A stretch of 64,000 bases of DNA, from NCBI GenBank assembly GCA_028554645.1, contig JAQOOI010000018.1, positions 310,001-374,000 of the forward strand, given 5' to 3'. Positions 42,801 to 52,500 of this stretch are shown here, piece after piece (position 1 is the first letter of the stretch; each line of letters begins with the position of its first letter). This DNA is from Omphalotus guepiniiformis (Eukaryota > Basidiomycota > Agaricomycetes > Agaricales > Omphalotaceae). The notes below the pieces were generated by a model that saw nothing but the letters and a program-made list of their open reading frames with translations, was not told where the DNA came from and made no database searches. A program made the position numbers and the translations under genes.

Positions 42801-43909
42801 TCCCTCGATCCCTCATCTACGAGCCTTTCATCATAGCCTACAAATACATCTAGCAGTCCAATACAAGATCTGCCTGCAAAGCTTCTAGCTATATCAGCCG
42901 TAGCAGGAGGTATGCCTGAGTGTTGAATTGTGACCTTATTTAACGGTTCTAGACTGTGTACTAGCCGTAAACTTTTGCCATCTTTCTTCAAAACACAGAA
43001 CCATCTGGATCTATAAGAGGAGCTCGAGGGTTCGTAGACCCCAGAATCAATCTTATCTTTAATTATTTTGCATACATCTCCATAGATCCCGGGCGGAATA
43101 GGTATATTCCTCTCGACCCATGGAGTATGTGGTATAACAGGAAATTTAACAGGTGGAAAGAACTCTGTCTTGAAAGTTCCCCCTTCTGAAGCTTCCCATG
43201 CAAAACCTTTCTCTTGTACCTTCATTAAGTGATGTACTAGCTTCATTTCTTCAGGCCATAAGAAGTCTTCATCATGATTCTTCTCAATAATAGCTTTTCT
43301 TTCTTCATTATAACGTTCTCCAGGTGTGAAGTCTGGTGGATTTGGTGACAAAGTCGGCATCCCTTCTAGCGGGTCACCAGTTATGTGCCTTTCTATCCTG
43401 AACTCTTCTGGAAGCGTAGTTTTTACTGGTTTCACTTTTATTGCCACAGGTTTGTACTTACTGCCGAATACTGCAAACGGTTTTCGAAATCTAGCCTTAC
43501 TTCCACGAGGTAGGATCCTACAGTGTAAGTTTGGCATTCGCCGAACCATTTTCTCAGTTCGAGCAGCCGTATTGAATACAGTAGCTGCCTCGAGACCCTC
43601 ATACGCAGGTCTCGAAGGTACTTTCTCATCCTGTACTCTAGCTTCACGCCAAGTACAATATACCTTGCAATTATCTTCGGTTATTTCCTTCTTCATGTAG
43701 CTTTTAAGCATAAGGGCAGCCTTGGGATCACTCTCTTCAATGCTAGCTCGAGATGCATATACATATGCCTCAGCCTTCTCATTATTAGAGAATGTCTCCT
43801 CATCAGGCAGTCTATACCCAGTTATTTCATATCTACCATCTTTTCCTAGGCCAATACTTACAGCAACCTCTCCCTGATGGCCTGTCAGATCTTCGAGGAT
43901 TGAAAATTT
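39836..43909 (-). CDS. pol: Gypsy B pol: reverse transcriptase - RNase H - integrase
   Basis: Collinear and nearly identical with copy A pol, with all catalytic motifs present (YIDD, AVDTS, VETDAS, integrase H-H-C-C and D-D-E). One visible protein difference: HHSPE instead of HPSPE in the acidic C-terminal tail. Entered by -1 frameshift at 43903-43909 (AAATTTT). Apparently functional. Confidence 0.96.
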   Translation of the reverse strand, partial: KFSILEDLTGHQGEVAVSIGLGKDGRYEITGYRLPDEETFSNNEKAEAYVYASRASIEESDPKAALMLKSYMKKEITEDNCKVYCTWREARVQDEKVPSRPAYEGLEAATVFNTAARTEKMVRRMPNLHCRILPRGSKARFRKPFAVFGSKYKPVAIKVKPVKTTLPEEFRIERHITGDPLEGMPTLSPNPPDFTPGERYNEERKAIIEKNHDEDFLWPEEMKLVHHLMKVQEKGFAWEASEGGTFKTEFFPPVKFPVIPHTPWVERNIPIPPGIYGDVCKIIKDKIDSGVYEPSSSSYRSRWFCVLKKDGKSLRLVHSLEPLNKVTIQHSGIPPATADIARSFAGRSCIGLLDVFVGYDERLVDEGSRDLTTFQTPFGPHRLVKLPMGWTNSVPIYHDDITYILKEEIPHITRPYIDDVPVKGPSTRYELEGGGYETIPENSGIRRFVWEHMQNMNRIVQRMKHAGGTFSGPKAFICCAEGNVVGHRVSYEGELPEEKMAKTILSWDATQWTKRTHVKSFLGTAGQLRMFIKDYAKKARPLTRLTSSQVPFEIGEKELEAVELLKEGIRNAPALKPIDYSLSSGITLAVDTSWMAVGYYLYQRDPKDPKKKFYNYFGSITLNEREARFSQPKRELYGLKLALAHTYYQTYGCRDLTVETDASYIKGMLDNPSSGPNATINRWIEEIRKYHFELVHIKGSIHGPDGLSRPPPGSEPTERLPAEEEDYLDEDDGEPLRFRQEDENEQGPYDFEDFKHEIDSRGGYLQGLALSVEDFEDDIQELIEEERRFAYWREHILFEQGKTLDQFAQVLVAPESTEEWEHDHPYMEEHRTTIGIELDRLLPRIKEFLMHPESDMLDEMDARARRKFLSKASRYFVDKKGRMYRRNDEVGGQHQLIVEKERRMYILHSAHDHLGHKGMYATKAVIEKRFWWPELERDVNWFVKTCQACQDRALALLKIPPTLTHTPSLFQKVHVDVFKVSPASNGCKNVVHGRCALSSWSEGRAIRDETARALGEWFFEDIICRWGCPQEVVTDNARSMIAMLKWLEEKYGIKGIRISAYNSQANGKIERAHFDIRQALVKATGGDLKRWYWFLKHVLWADRVTTRRGFGCSPYFLVTGAEPILPLDLIESTWLVEVPDRVLTYEELIGYRARALAKHRTHVMGMISRVDEEKRRTMKKFEQDYEHVIKDYDFKPGTLVQVRNTQIEKSLDRKMYPRYRGPMIVIRRTKGGAYIIAEMDGSVLKEKIAAFRVLPHFARYEPIDLPTNVLDLIDLTAEQLERMVNEDEDTYDEQSRDYIFDSIPNLRMPRDEEYEEDSDEEDDHHSPERDLSAEPEEITGVRTRSNKQFVLLRRSGT

Positions 43910-45237
43910 CCATCTTGTGGACTTCTTTCCTCTTCTGCAGCTTTTTGGGTAGCTGGTGTAAGTTTTTCTTCTCCTTCAGGCTTCGGTCCAATACCTCTGC
44001 CTCGTTCATATGTTCCCATTGTGCAGGTCATGCCAGAATTAGGGTCTCGAATCGTTAATTCTTGACTTCCATCCTTATTTGTCTTAATATTACTTTCTGT
44101 TAAAACATCGAAGGGTCTTCCCAACAGAACTTTATATGGAGCTTTATCCATCACATGAATCTGCATATAAACGACTATTTCACCAAAGGTAAACGGTACG
44201 TTCCTAGCTAGACCCCTGGTTGGGCTTAGCTGTCCACTAGCACTTTGCATATGGATAACAGTCTTTGGATCCCAGGCTAGACCTAGTCCCATTGCTATAT
44301 CCGTGTCCATTGATACTATTTGAGACCCACTGTCAAGTATACACTCGACTGGCCCTTGTTTATTAATATCAGGAAAGATAACTCGCAGACTATCACTTGG
44401 TCTGGCTACAATGATAATCTTTCCTCGTTCAGATGGCGGAACATCTTCGAGATATTGTTCTACAACATCTACATGGACTAAAGATCCTGTTTGCAAGCCG
44501 CTCGAGCCTTCGAGGACCTGTACAAAGCAGTCTCCCCATGCTAGATCATCAATATCCACTACTTGAGTGTCATATGGCAAAGAGATAGAATCCTCAGGTA
44601 GATCAGTGTCTTCTGGGTTTTCCTCGTCTCTAATCTCTTGTACAAATGCCTTTAGAGGCCTCTTATATACTCGACTATTCTTAGTCTTTCTATTCAATAT
44701 TTTCTGCAAAGTAGGGGAAATAGCAATTACTTCTTCCATACTTATAGGTATTTCACTCTTTAATATCTTCGTTGCAACTTCTTCAGCAACTCCAGGCCTG
44801 TACACGCCACTTTGTAGTTTGTATTCAGGTCCCTTAGGCAAATCAAATGTTACTTTCTTCTTCGCCGAGCCTCGAGACTCTTCTATATCCACACTAGGTG
44901 TTCTAGCGGTCACTGGGGACGTTTCTAGACCCTCCTTTGGTGGTTGGATTCGTCTCTCAATAGGCTTTATGTTATCAAATGGTCTTTTATTTAAGTTTTT
45001 CGTTTCCGGGACGTTATGCGCGGGCGCCTCTTTGCCTAATTCGGGCTCAGGGGTTTCCAACGACTCATCCGTCATGTTTATGGGTTTATACAAGTGTCGA
45101 TTAAAGTTCTTAGGACGCTCTAGCACCACTTCGAGGCGTCTAGACGTCTTTCCAGCATTATCTTCCTCCGGAGCTTTGCTGGGAACAGGGCTAGGTAACT
45201 TCTTTGCACCAACTAGCACCTGTTTAAGCTCCTTCAT
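43885..45237 (-). CDS. pro: Gypsy B protease-containing ORF
   Basis: Same 450-codon ORF as in copy A, with DSG at about residues 302-304 and LLGRPF downstream. Entered from gag by -1 frameshift at 45249-45255 (GAAAAAC). Confidence 0.9.
   Translation of the reverse strand: MKELKQVLVGAKKLPSPVPSKAPEEDNAGKTSRRLEVVLERPKNFNRHLYKPINMTDESLETPEPELGKEAPAHNVPETKNLNKRPFDNIKPIERRIQPPKEGLETSPVTARTPSVDIEESRGSAKKKVTFDLPKGPEYKLQSGVYRPGVAEEVATKILKSEIPISMEEVIAISPTLQKILNRKTKNSRVYKRPLKAFVQEIRDEENPEDTDLPEDSISLPYDTQVVDIDDLAWGDCFVQVLEGSSGLQTGSLVHVDVVEQYLEDVPPSERGKIIIVARPSDSLRVIFPDINKQGPVECILDSGSQIVSMDTDIAMGLGLAWDPKTVIHMQSASGQLSPTRGLARNVPFTFGEIVVYMQIHVMDKAPYKVLLGRPFDVLTESNIKTNKDGSQELTIRDPNSGMTCTMGTYERGRGIGPKPEGEEKLTPATQKAAEEERSPQDGNFQSSKI
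43903..43909 (-). promoter_or_regulatory. -1 frameshift site pro-to-pol, AAATTTT (copy B)
   Basis: Identical in sequence and frame context to 8525-8531 in copy A. Confidence 0.75.
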
Positions 45238-45245
45238 CGAAAGTA

Positions 45246-46823
45246 TTAGTTTTTCGAACCTCCAGGAGTGTTTATAGACACTTGTCCATCAGACAAGGCC
45301 TTATACTCAACTCCCATCCTTTCTAGCTGTTCAAGTACTTGTACAGCCAATGTATCAACTTCATTATTTTCCATTCCCAGGGGGCTAGCTTCGTGCAGCT
45401 GCACCTGGTATGCATTTGGCATAGATTCTACTTCATATAAGAACTGATCTGGGTGGACTTCTACATCCCATCCCTTCTCTTTTGCAATTTTCTCAATCTT
45501 TTCTTTTCTAGTCTCTTTATCTCCTTCATTTATCCAAGGAAGTGGCGAACCATCCTTTAGTTCCCATCTATTCCTCGCATTTCGCTTCATCCATCCCTTA
45601 CTTACAAAGTGATGTTGAGCTGGACAGTCTTGTGAACCATGTCCTCTGCCTCCACACATGAAACAAGCTAGATCACGGGCAGGCATAACTCTACTCGTGT
45701 CCAGAAGTCCTCTGTTAGGCATAGAAGACATACCAACATTCGTCGAAGACGCTAGACCCATATTTCCAGTGTTTCTACTTGACATTTGTACCATCCTTAT
45801 CAAGGACTTCATCATCTCTTGATTCTGGTTCGTCATAGTGTCTAGCTTCTGGTGAATGGTCTTAATTTTCGTCTCGTTATCATCTACTGTGTACGAAATC
45901 TTTCGTTCCCACTCATTCTGTGCTTCTTCCTGCTTTATAGCAGTTAACCTGTCAGTCATAGATGGTCGGCTCGAGAGGGGTCTAGCTCCAGTGTTTATGA
46001 CACCTGGTAGGCTCCAACTCGCTCCTACATCATATAATTCCTCAGGAGGAATAGCACATACAGCTTTTGCAGCTTTTACAACTTGCTCTAGAGTCCAAGG
46101 ATCATCTCTTCGACGAACCCCTTCTCCAGTACCATTAGTTGATAATTTTCGAATAACTCTCTTTCTAAACTGTTCTTCTAGAGCAGCTAGATATCCTTGT
46201 ACTGCCTCGAAGTTCGAGATGACAGCATGTCCACTCATTAACTTCTTTGCTTCAATCTGATACGCCCTCGAGAAGGCCAAAAGCTTCTCTAGTTGACCAG
46301 ATGGCACTAGCATGTACTTTTCAATTACACTCATGAGCCTCTGCTTCGAGCCATATCCGTCCTTATCACTAGAATCCGGATAGCAGTCAAGCAAGGCAAC
46401 TCTAAATGTTTCCCAATCATCTCCTGAAGCTGCATCAAGCGTAGCTAGCTCCTTTCTCGTCTCATAAGTCATGTATTTCAAGGCTAGATGGATCTTCGCC
46501 ATCTCAGATCTGATATTTAAAGTCCTAAAGATTTCCTCTAAGTCCTCGAGCCATCCTGCAAGTTTCTCAGGACGATCTCTATCAAATATGGGTGCCTTCT
46601 TTGAGACTTTCGGTAACTGCTCGTTTTGTACTTCGGCGAGCACCTCAGCAGGTAGCTCTCGTAAGTATGCATCTACTACTTCAGTTTGTTGAGGTCGGCG
46701 CGGCCGATTTCCTCCAGGATTTCGATTCGCCGCAGCCTCATCATTATTTGGTTGTCTCTGCTGCTGTGGGTTTCGCCCTTGACCAGCAGGTCCAGCAGTA
46801 GCATTATTTCCTTCATCAGGCAT
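45246..46823 (-). CDS. gag: Gypsy B gag
   Basis: Same protein as copy A gag. First AUG after the primer binding site at 46823; the frame is open without AUG upstream to about 47080. CCHC zinc knuckle CFMCGGRGHGSQDC near the C-terminus. Stop at 45246-45248 directly after the slippery run. Confidence 0.92.
   Translation of the reverse strand: MPDEGNNATAGPAGQGRNPQQQRQPNNDEAAANRNPGGNRPRRPQQTEVVDAYLRELPAEVLAEVQNEQLPKVSKKAPIFDRDRPEKLAGWLEDLEEIFRTLNIRSEMAKIHLALKYMTYETRKELATLDAASGDDWETFRVALLDCYPDSSDKDGYGSKQRLMSVIEKYMLVPSGQLEKLLAFSRAYQIEAKKLMSGHAVISNFEAVQGYLAALEEQFRKRVIRKLSTNGTGEGVRRRDDPWTLEQVVKAAKAVCAIPPEELYDVGASWSLPGVINTGARPLSSRPSMTDRLTAIKQEEAQNEWERKISYTVDDNETKIKTIHQKLDTMTNQNQEMMKSLIRMVQMSSRNTGNMGLASSTNVGMSSMPNRGLLDTSRVMPARDLACFMCGGRGHGSQDCPAQHHFVSKGWMKRNARNRWELKDGSPLPWINEGDKETRKEKIEKIAKEKGWDVEVHPDQFLYEVESMPNAYQVQLHEASPLGMENNEVDTLAVQVLEQLERMGVEYKALSDGQVSINTPGGSKN
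45249..45255 (-). promoter_or_regulatory. -1 frameshift site gag-to-pro, GAAAAAC (copy B)
   Basis: Identical to 9871-9877 in copy A; immediately followed by the gag stop TAA. Confidence 0.6.
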
Positions 46824-47214
46824 GTTTGTAAAATCAGAGAATTCAGGACTTGGTAGTCTTATATCTCCTATAACTTCGTTTGTTCCTCTATACCTCTCTC
46901 TAGACAGAGGCAAGTTGTTTCGAACAGGGATTCTACTACGACGAGGGGGTCTAGACTCGAATATTAATTCTTCTTGTCCAGCCTCACGGGAATTTCGTGT
47001 AGTTCTAGGTTTTCCACGACGGCTAGAGTCACTAATCTTTGCAAGAGACTCGGATTCGAAGTAGAATACCTTGAAGTGTTATGCAAATGTACAATTTCCA
47101 CTTCGAGAGGCAAATCAAATCGTCAATTCAATTCGCCGAGGTCAAAAGACAGCGATATTTAGACACAGAGGTCTTTCAAGAGTAAAACTCGATATAATTG
47201 TTTTCTGAAACTAC

Positions 47215-47232
47215 CCCTCGCGGTGGGCTCCA
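47215..47232 (-). promoter_or_regulatory. Primer binding site (copy B)
   Basis: Minus strand TGGAGCCCACCGCGAGGG, three bases inside the 5' LTR; same as in copy A and Gypsy C. Confidence 0.8.
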
Positions 47233-47235
47233 GAT

Positions 47236-48727
47236 AATAGCAGCGTAATGAGTACTCTAAGACGTAGGAACTCGTCTAAACTCAAAGGTTGCCTTGTAAA
47301 AGCGAGTGTAGTCTGGCGTTGGCAAAGATTCCGCACGCAGAAAACTGACTAAAGTCGAGCTAGACTGTTGGAAAGACTAACTGAACTGTAAGATCACCGT
47401 CTAGACCCTTCGACGAGTACCAGAAACAGCAAACAGACAGACACAGACAGACAGACACAGACAGACAGACACAGACAGACAGACAGACAGACAGACAGTT
47501 CAAACACAACAGATGTTCAGATATTTAGCACTCTATTAAAGCACTGCAATTCCTAATAGTCCGCCTCTACCAGCTCGAAGAACCGGGGCCTGACGTTCAC
47601 AATCAAGAGGCCTTCTGCGATTTAACGCTCTAGAAGATACGTAAAGTTCTCCAATTTGGCGGGCAGTCGTAACCTGGGGCGCTCGACCCTATACATGACA
47701 GTATATGTACTCTACTGCTTGTAAGTATTTCATAAATAGATAGAAAACTGAGTGGAGTAATTAAAAGGAACAGAGGGATAACATCGAGTATAAAATGGAT
47801 ATAAACAGAAACAATATGACTGAGTTGGGTAAGTAGGCACGTCTAGAGGGTAATTATGTGCAGTTCTTGGGTATATATGTGTAAGTATTATGTTTTAGTG
47901 ATGTTTTTGGTACATCTAGACCCTTCTTATCATGCGCTCGAGCCATTCTAAACGAACTACTCCTATGCATTTCGTTATTATTCATCTTCGTAACTGTTTT
48001 ACAGTGTACTTATAGGGGCGCCGAGGGCAGTTTCTAGTCATTTATCCCGTCGGGCTTCCGTATTTTCTCCTATTTCGACATCTAGACCCCATAGCACCTC
48101 GTAGATATACCAATATCCAGCGCTCGAAGGTCAATTCTGTCATTACTTTACTAATAAGTTATTATACAGTCATCGAGACTGATCATTTTCATAGCTTTGA
48201 CCATCTAGTATCTCGGAACGGAATCGTCGATCATATATTTCCGATCATAAAGCGTTATCTCCAGTATATCATCAATCTGCAGGTTCTAGGAGGTCGGCTA
48301 AGTTCGAACAAACCATTTTGATGGCTCGGCGATACCTCTAGCTTTGTCCTTTCGACATTATCGAGGCTCATGAGGCTATTACGCCTGTGTGTGTGTAGTT
48401 TCTTCCTTCCTAAGTCCCGTGGATTACACAGATACTTAAATAGCGACTTCCAGACGAAGGGCTCTTTGCCAGGCAGGGTGGGTCTGACCATACTGTACAG
48501 TCTCGCAGCAGGTAGTTACTTCGCCGAAGGTCTAGAGGCATATCAGCCATAAGGTCTTGATGCATACTCGTACATCGTAGTCCTTTCACTTCGAGCCTTT
48601 AACTATTCGTGTTCTATGTTTTAGCTAGCACTATGGGACATAGCCTAGCCCTTTATTCCCATCATATTCACAGTAGAAATCGTTTAATTTCAGGTATTTC
48701 AGGTGTGTATGCGTTTTCAGCGCAACA
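47236..48727 (-). repeat. 5' LTR of Gypsy B
   Basis: 1492 bp, matching the 3' LTR at 33638-35129 without a difference that I noticed. Outer end abuts the target duplication GCGGT at 48728. Confidence 0.95.
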
Positions 48728-49219
48728 GCGGTTGGCTGTCCAGAGAGCTCGTCAAGTGCATTTTGAGACTCTTTACTCAGACCTACATAGAGTTATAGTG
48801 AGGGATAACCCTAAGCCAACAGAGAGCACTTACCTCGTACAGACAGTGCATAACGCTCCTTGGCCTCCTTCGACCTGTGAGCTAGCTGGCGGGCTCCAAA
48901 GACCTCACTCTTGGCAGATCGGCCAAAGCGTCCATTACCGATCGTGACTTTGACGGAATTTGAAACACCACCTCTTTGTGTGCCCATTGAGAATGCCTTG
49001 AAAGCAGAAAGCCTAAAATTCAGAGTACATGAAGCACAACAATGAACGGACTCACCCTTTTCTTGAATATAGATCACAGGGTCAGAAGGGTATGAGCAGC
49101 TAATAGTGACGAGCCTATGATGAGCAGGCGCTAGCGGTAGTCCGTAACAAAGCGGCAAAGCTAACGATGGCGGGATGGATCAGAACAATGACACCGACGA
49201 GGGCACCACAAGCGAGCAC

Positions 49220-49507
49220 CTATGAACGCGTCAGAATAAGCAGAACAATGACAAGCGCGCGGGAGCAGATTAAGCGAACCTCAGACTGACGTGGGAGAGG
49301 GCTGGAGACAGTAGTGACGAAGGCGATAAGCGCGCCTGCGCGTGATTGATGAGAAAGGGAATGAGGTGTGGGAACAAGCGAGGAAGAATAAGCGAGGGAG
49401 GGCGGGACGACGACGACGACGACGTGAGAGAGCGTGGGAGACGATGAGGACGGATCGAATAGCCGGGTGATGTCAGGCATCAGCGTCCGGAACGACGGAG
49501 CGGACAT
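49220..49507 (-). CDS. Short conserved ORF / leader in right inverted repeat
   Basis: Starts MSAPSFRTLMPDITRLF, as in the left arm, and reads inward toward the KDZ transposase start at 48987. The conserved part is about 35 residues; the rest is low-complexity (Ser, Val, Leu) and may be spliced away. Plausibly the transcribed 5' leader of the KDZ gene. Confidence 0.3.
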   Translation of the reverse strand: MSAPSFRTLMPDITRLFDPSSSSPTLSHVVVVVVPPSLAYSSSLVPTPHSLSHQSRAGALIAFVTTVSSPLPRQSEVRLICSRALVIVLLILTRS

Positions 49508-52500
49508 AGCGGACTTACTCGTATACCTGCTTACATAGCTACTCAGGTTGATGGGCTACGAGGTTGTCTGGACCCCTTCCTTATTAGAAATAGGTAGTGT
49601 TTATTGGAGGAATTACTTGCAGTGCTGGGAAACAGCGGCATCATGGGCTCTAGCCCTGCCGCATCACCCCGTAACTACCAGGTCCGGAGTAATTATATAA
49701 CGTGATGACGAGGTGGCACATCTACTAGTAGCCCACATCAGCTGACATCAGCTGGGAGCAGCTAGGAGCAGCTGACACCAGCTCATAGTATCTACCAGCA
49801 GCTCACATCATATGGCAGCAGCTTGCAGCCCCTAGCATCAGTTGACATTAGCTAGCAATAGCTACAAGCAGCTAAGACCAGCTGACAAGATCTACAAGTG
49901 GCTCACACCATATAGCAGCAGCTGACATTAGCTAGGATTAGCTACGAGCAGCTAACATCAGCTCACAGCATCTACCAGCAGCTGACATTAGCTAGCAACA
50001 GCTGATATCAGCTCATAACATCTATCAGTTGCTCACATTATATCACATCAGCTAGCATCAGCTGACATCAGCTCACAACAACTACCAGCAGCTGACATCA
50101 CATCACAGCATCTATGAGCAGCTCACTGTATCTAACAGTAGCTCACATTGGTTTAGCATGAGCTAGAAACAGATGACATCAGCTTGCATGAGCTAGGAGC
50201 AGATAACATCAGCTGGTATAAGCTCACAGCACATCTACAAGTAGCTCACATCAGCTGGCATCAGCTGGCATTAGCTAGGAGCAGCTGACATTAGCTCACA
50301 GCATTCACTAGTAGCTCACATCATATAGCAGCAGCTGACATCAGCTAGAATTAGCTATGAACAGCTGACATCAGCTCACAGCATCTACCAGCAGCAGACA
50401 TTATCTGGCATCAGCTAACAACAGCTTAACATCTATCAGTAGCTTACATTATGTGGCATCAGCTAGCATCAGCTGACATTAGCTCACAACATCTACCAGT
50501 AGCTCACATTATATAGCAGTAGCTGATATCAGCTAGGATTAGCTATGAGCAGCTACAGGTAGCTGGCATCAGCTCACAGCATCTACCAGCAGCTCACATC
50601 ACATGACAGCAGCTCACATCAGCTGGCTTCAACAATGCTAGCTATGAGCAGCTAGCATCAGCTAGCATTAAACCATGTAGCATCAGCTAGCAGCAACTCA
50701 CAGCATCTACTAGTAGCTCACACCATATAGTAGCAGCTAACATTAGCTGGCATTAGCTGGCATCATATAGCATCAGCTAGTATTATCTAGCAGCTGCTGA
50801 GACCATCTAGGAGTAGCTGACAACATCATCTACTAGTAGCTAACATCAGCTAGCATCAGCGAGGAGTAGATGGCACCAGCCAGCAGCTCACAGCATTCAC
50901 CAGTAGCTCATATTAGCAGCAGCTGGCAACATCTGGGAGTAGCTTACAGCTTCTACCAGCAGCTCATATTATCTAGTAGTAGCTGACATCAGCCTAGAAG
51001 CAGATAGCATTAGCTGGCATTAGCTTTGAGCAGCTGCAAGCAGCTGGCATTAGCTCATAGCATCTACCAGCAGCTGGCATTATCTAGCAGTAGCTGACAT
51101 CAGCTGGTATCAGCTAGGAGCAGCTGATATTAGCTTACAGCATCTACCAGCAGCTGATATTAGCTTACAGCATCTACCAGCAGCTGACATCAGCTGTCAT
51201 CATCTGGCAGTAGCTGACTTCAACTAGCATCAGCTTCAAGCAGCTAGCATTAGCTAGTATCAAATCATATAGCATCAGCTAGCAGCAGCTCACAGCATCT
51301 ACCAGCAGCTCAGGTTAGATAGCAGTAGCTAGGAATAGCTAGCATCAGCTAGAAGCAGCTGGCAGCAGCTAGCATGATCTTGCAGTAGCTGACAATAGCT
51401 GACAACAGCTTACACCATCTAGCATCAGCTTATATTTATTAACAGCTTGTATTATGTAGTATCAGCCAGTATCAGCCAGTTTTATCTAGCCCTAGCTCAT
51501 ATCAAATAGCAATAGCCTGTGTATCAACCTTAGACAGCTGCTAGCATTTGCTCAAATTATCCAGCACTATCCAGTAGCTGATGTCAGCTGCTGCCAGATG
51601 ATACTAGCTGATGCCACCTGCTATATGATATGGGCTGCTGATAGATGCTGTGAGCTGCTGCTGTCTAATGCCAGCTGATGTTAGCTGCTACTGTTGCTGT
51701 GAGTGGCTGCTAGCTGATGCTACATGATTTGATTCTAGCTAATGCTAGCTGCTCATAGATAATGCTAGCAGAGCCAGCTGATGTCAGCTGCTGCTATATG
51801 ATGTCAGCTGCTGGTAAATGCTGTGAGCTGATGCCAGCTGATCGTAGCTAATCCTAGCTGATGTCAGCTGCTGCTATATAATATGAGCTACTAGCAGATG
51901 CTATGAGCTGTTGTCAGCTAATGCTAGCTGGTGCCAGATAATGTCAGCTGCTGGTGGATGCTGTGAGCAGATGTCAGCTGCTGCTATATGGTTTGAGCTA
52001 CTAGTAGATGCTGTGAGCTAATGCCAGCTGCTTCTAGCTAATGTCAGCTAATGTCATCTGCTCCTAGCTGAAACCAGCTGATGTCAGCTGCTTGTAGCTG
52101 CTGCTAGCTGATGTCAACTGATGCTAGCTACTGCCAGCTGATGGCAGCTGCTCCTAGATGATGTGAGCTGCTGCCATGTGATATGAGCTGCTGGTAGATG
52201 CTATGAGCTGGCACCAGCTGGTTCTAGTTGCTCCCAGCTGCTCCCAGCTGATGTGTGCTACTAGTAGATGTGCTATGAGCTTATGCCAGCTGCTCCTAGC
52301 TCATGCCAGGTGATGTTATCTGCTCCTAGCTCATGCAAGCTGATGTCATCTGTTCTAGCTCATGCTACACTGATGTGAGCTACTGCTAGATGCAGTGAGC
52401 TGCTGGTAGATGCTGTGAGGTGATGTCAGCTGCTAGTAGATGCTGATGTCAGCTGCTTGTAGCTGCTGCTAGCTGATGTTAACTGATGCTAGCTACTGCC

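Larger units (their letters stand above)
33638..48727 (-). mobile_element. Complete Ty3/Gypsy retrotransposon, copy B
   Basis: 15,090 bp bounded by two 1492-bp LTRs that appear identical on reading. The 5-bp duplication GCGGT flanks it (33633-33637 and 48728-48732). Inserted in exon 2 of the KDZ transposase. Same gene set as copy A: gag, pro, pol on minus, and two spliced genes on plus. Differences from A noted: an AC insertion near 36435 breaking accessory gene 1, a Pro-to-His change near the pol C-terminus, a Phe-to-Leu change in accessory gene 2, and one fewer CAGA unit per LTR. Confidence 0.96.
30535..48987 (-). pseudogene. KDZ transposase, split by Gypsy B and frameshifted
   Basis: Exons in reading order: 48834-48987; 48728-48782 plus 33468-33632 (one exon split by Gypsy B); 33021-33423; 32802-32957; 32318-32745; 31672-32265; 31270-31610; 30535-31212. 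Spliced length about 990 codons, normal for the family. Signatures: WRGVRRYKD..WKRR, a LELFRVLRLF block, CPACTYK, then the putative DDE residues in WVVDGNN, GYDIGCSFG and GLEDLE, plus NAFHGYTHN and GYRMRTHIS. With Gypsy B and one target duplication removed, exon 2 reads through in frame. Independently, an extra C in a C4 run (31105-31108) shifts frame after ARELDPP; removing one base restores ELDW. The transposase is therefore non-functional here. Start ATG chosen because upstream frames do not join in phase. Confidence 0.9.
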
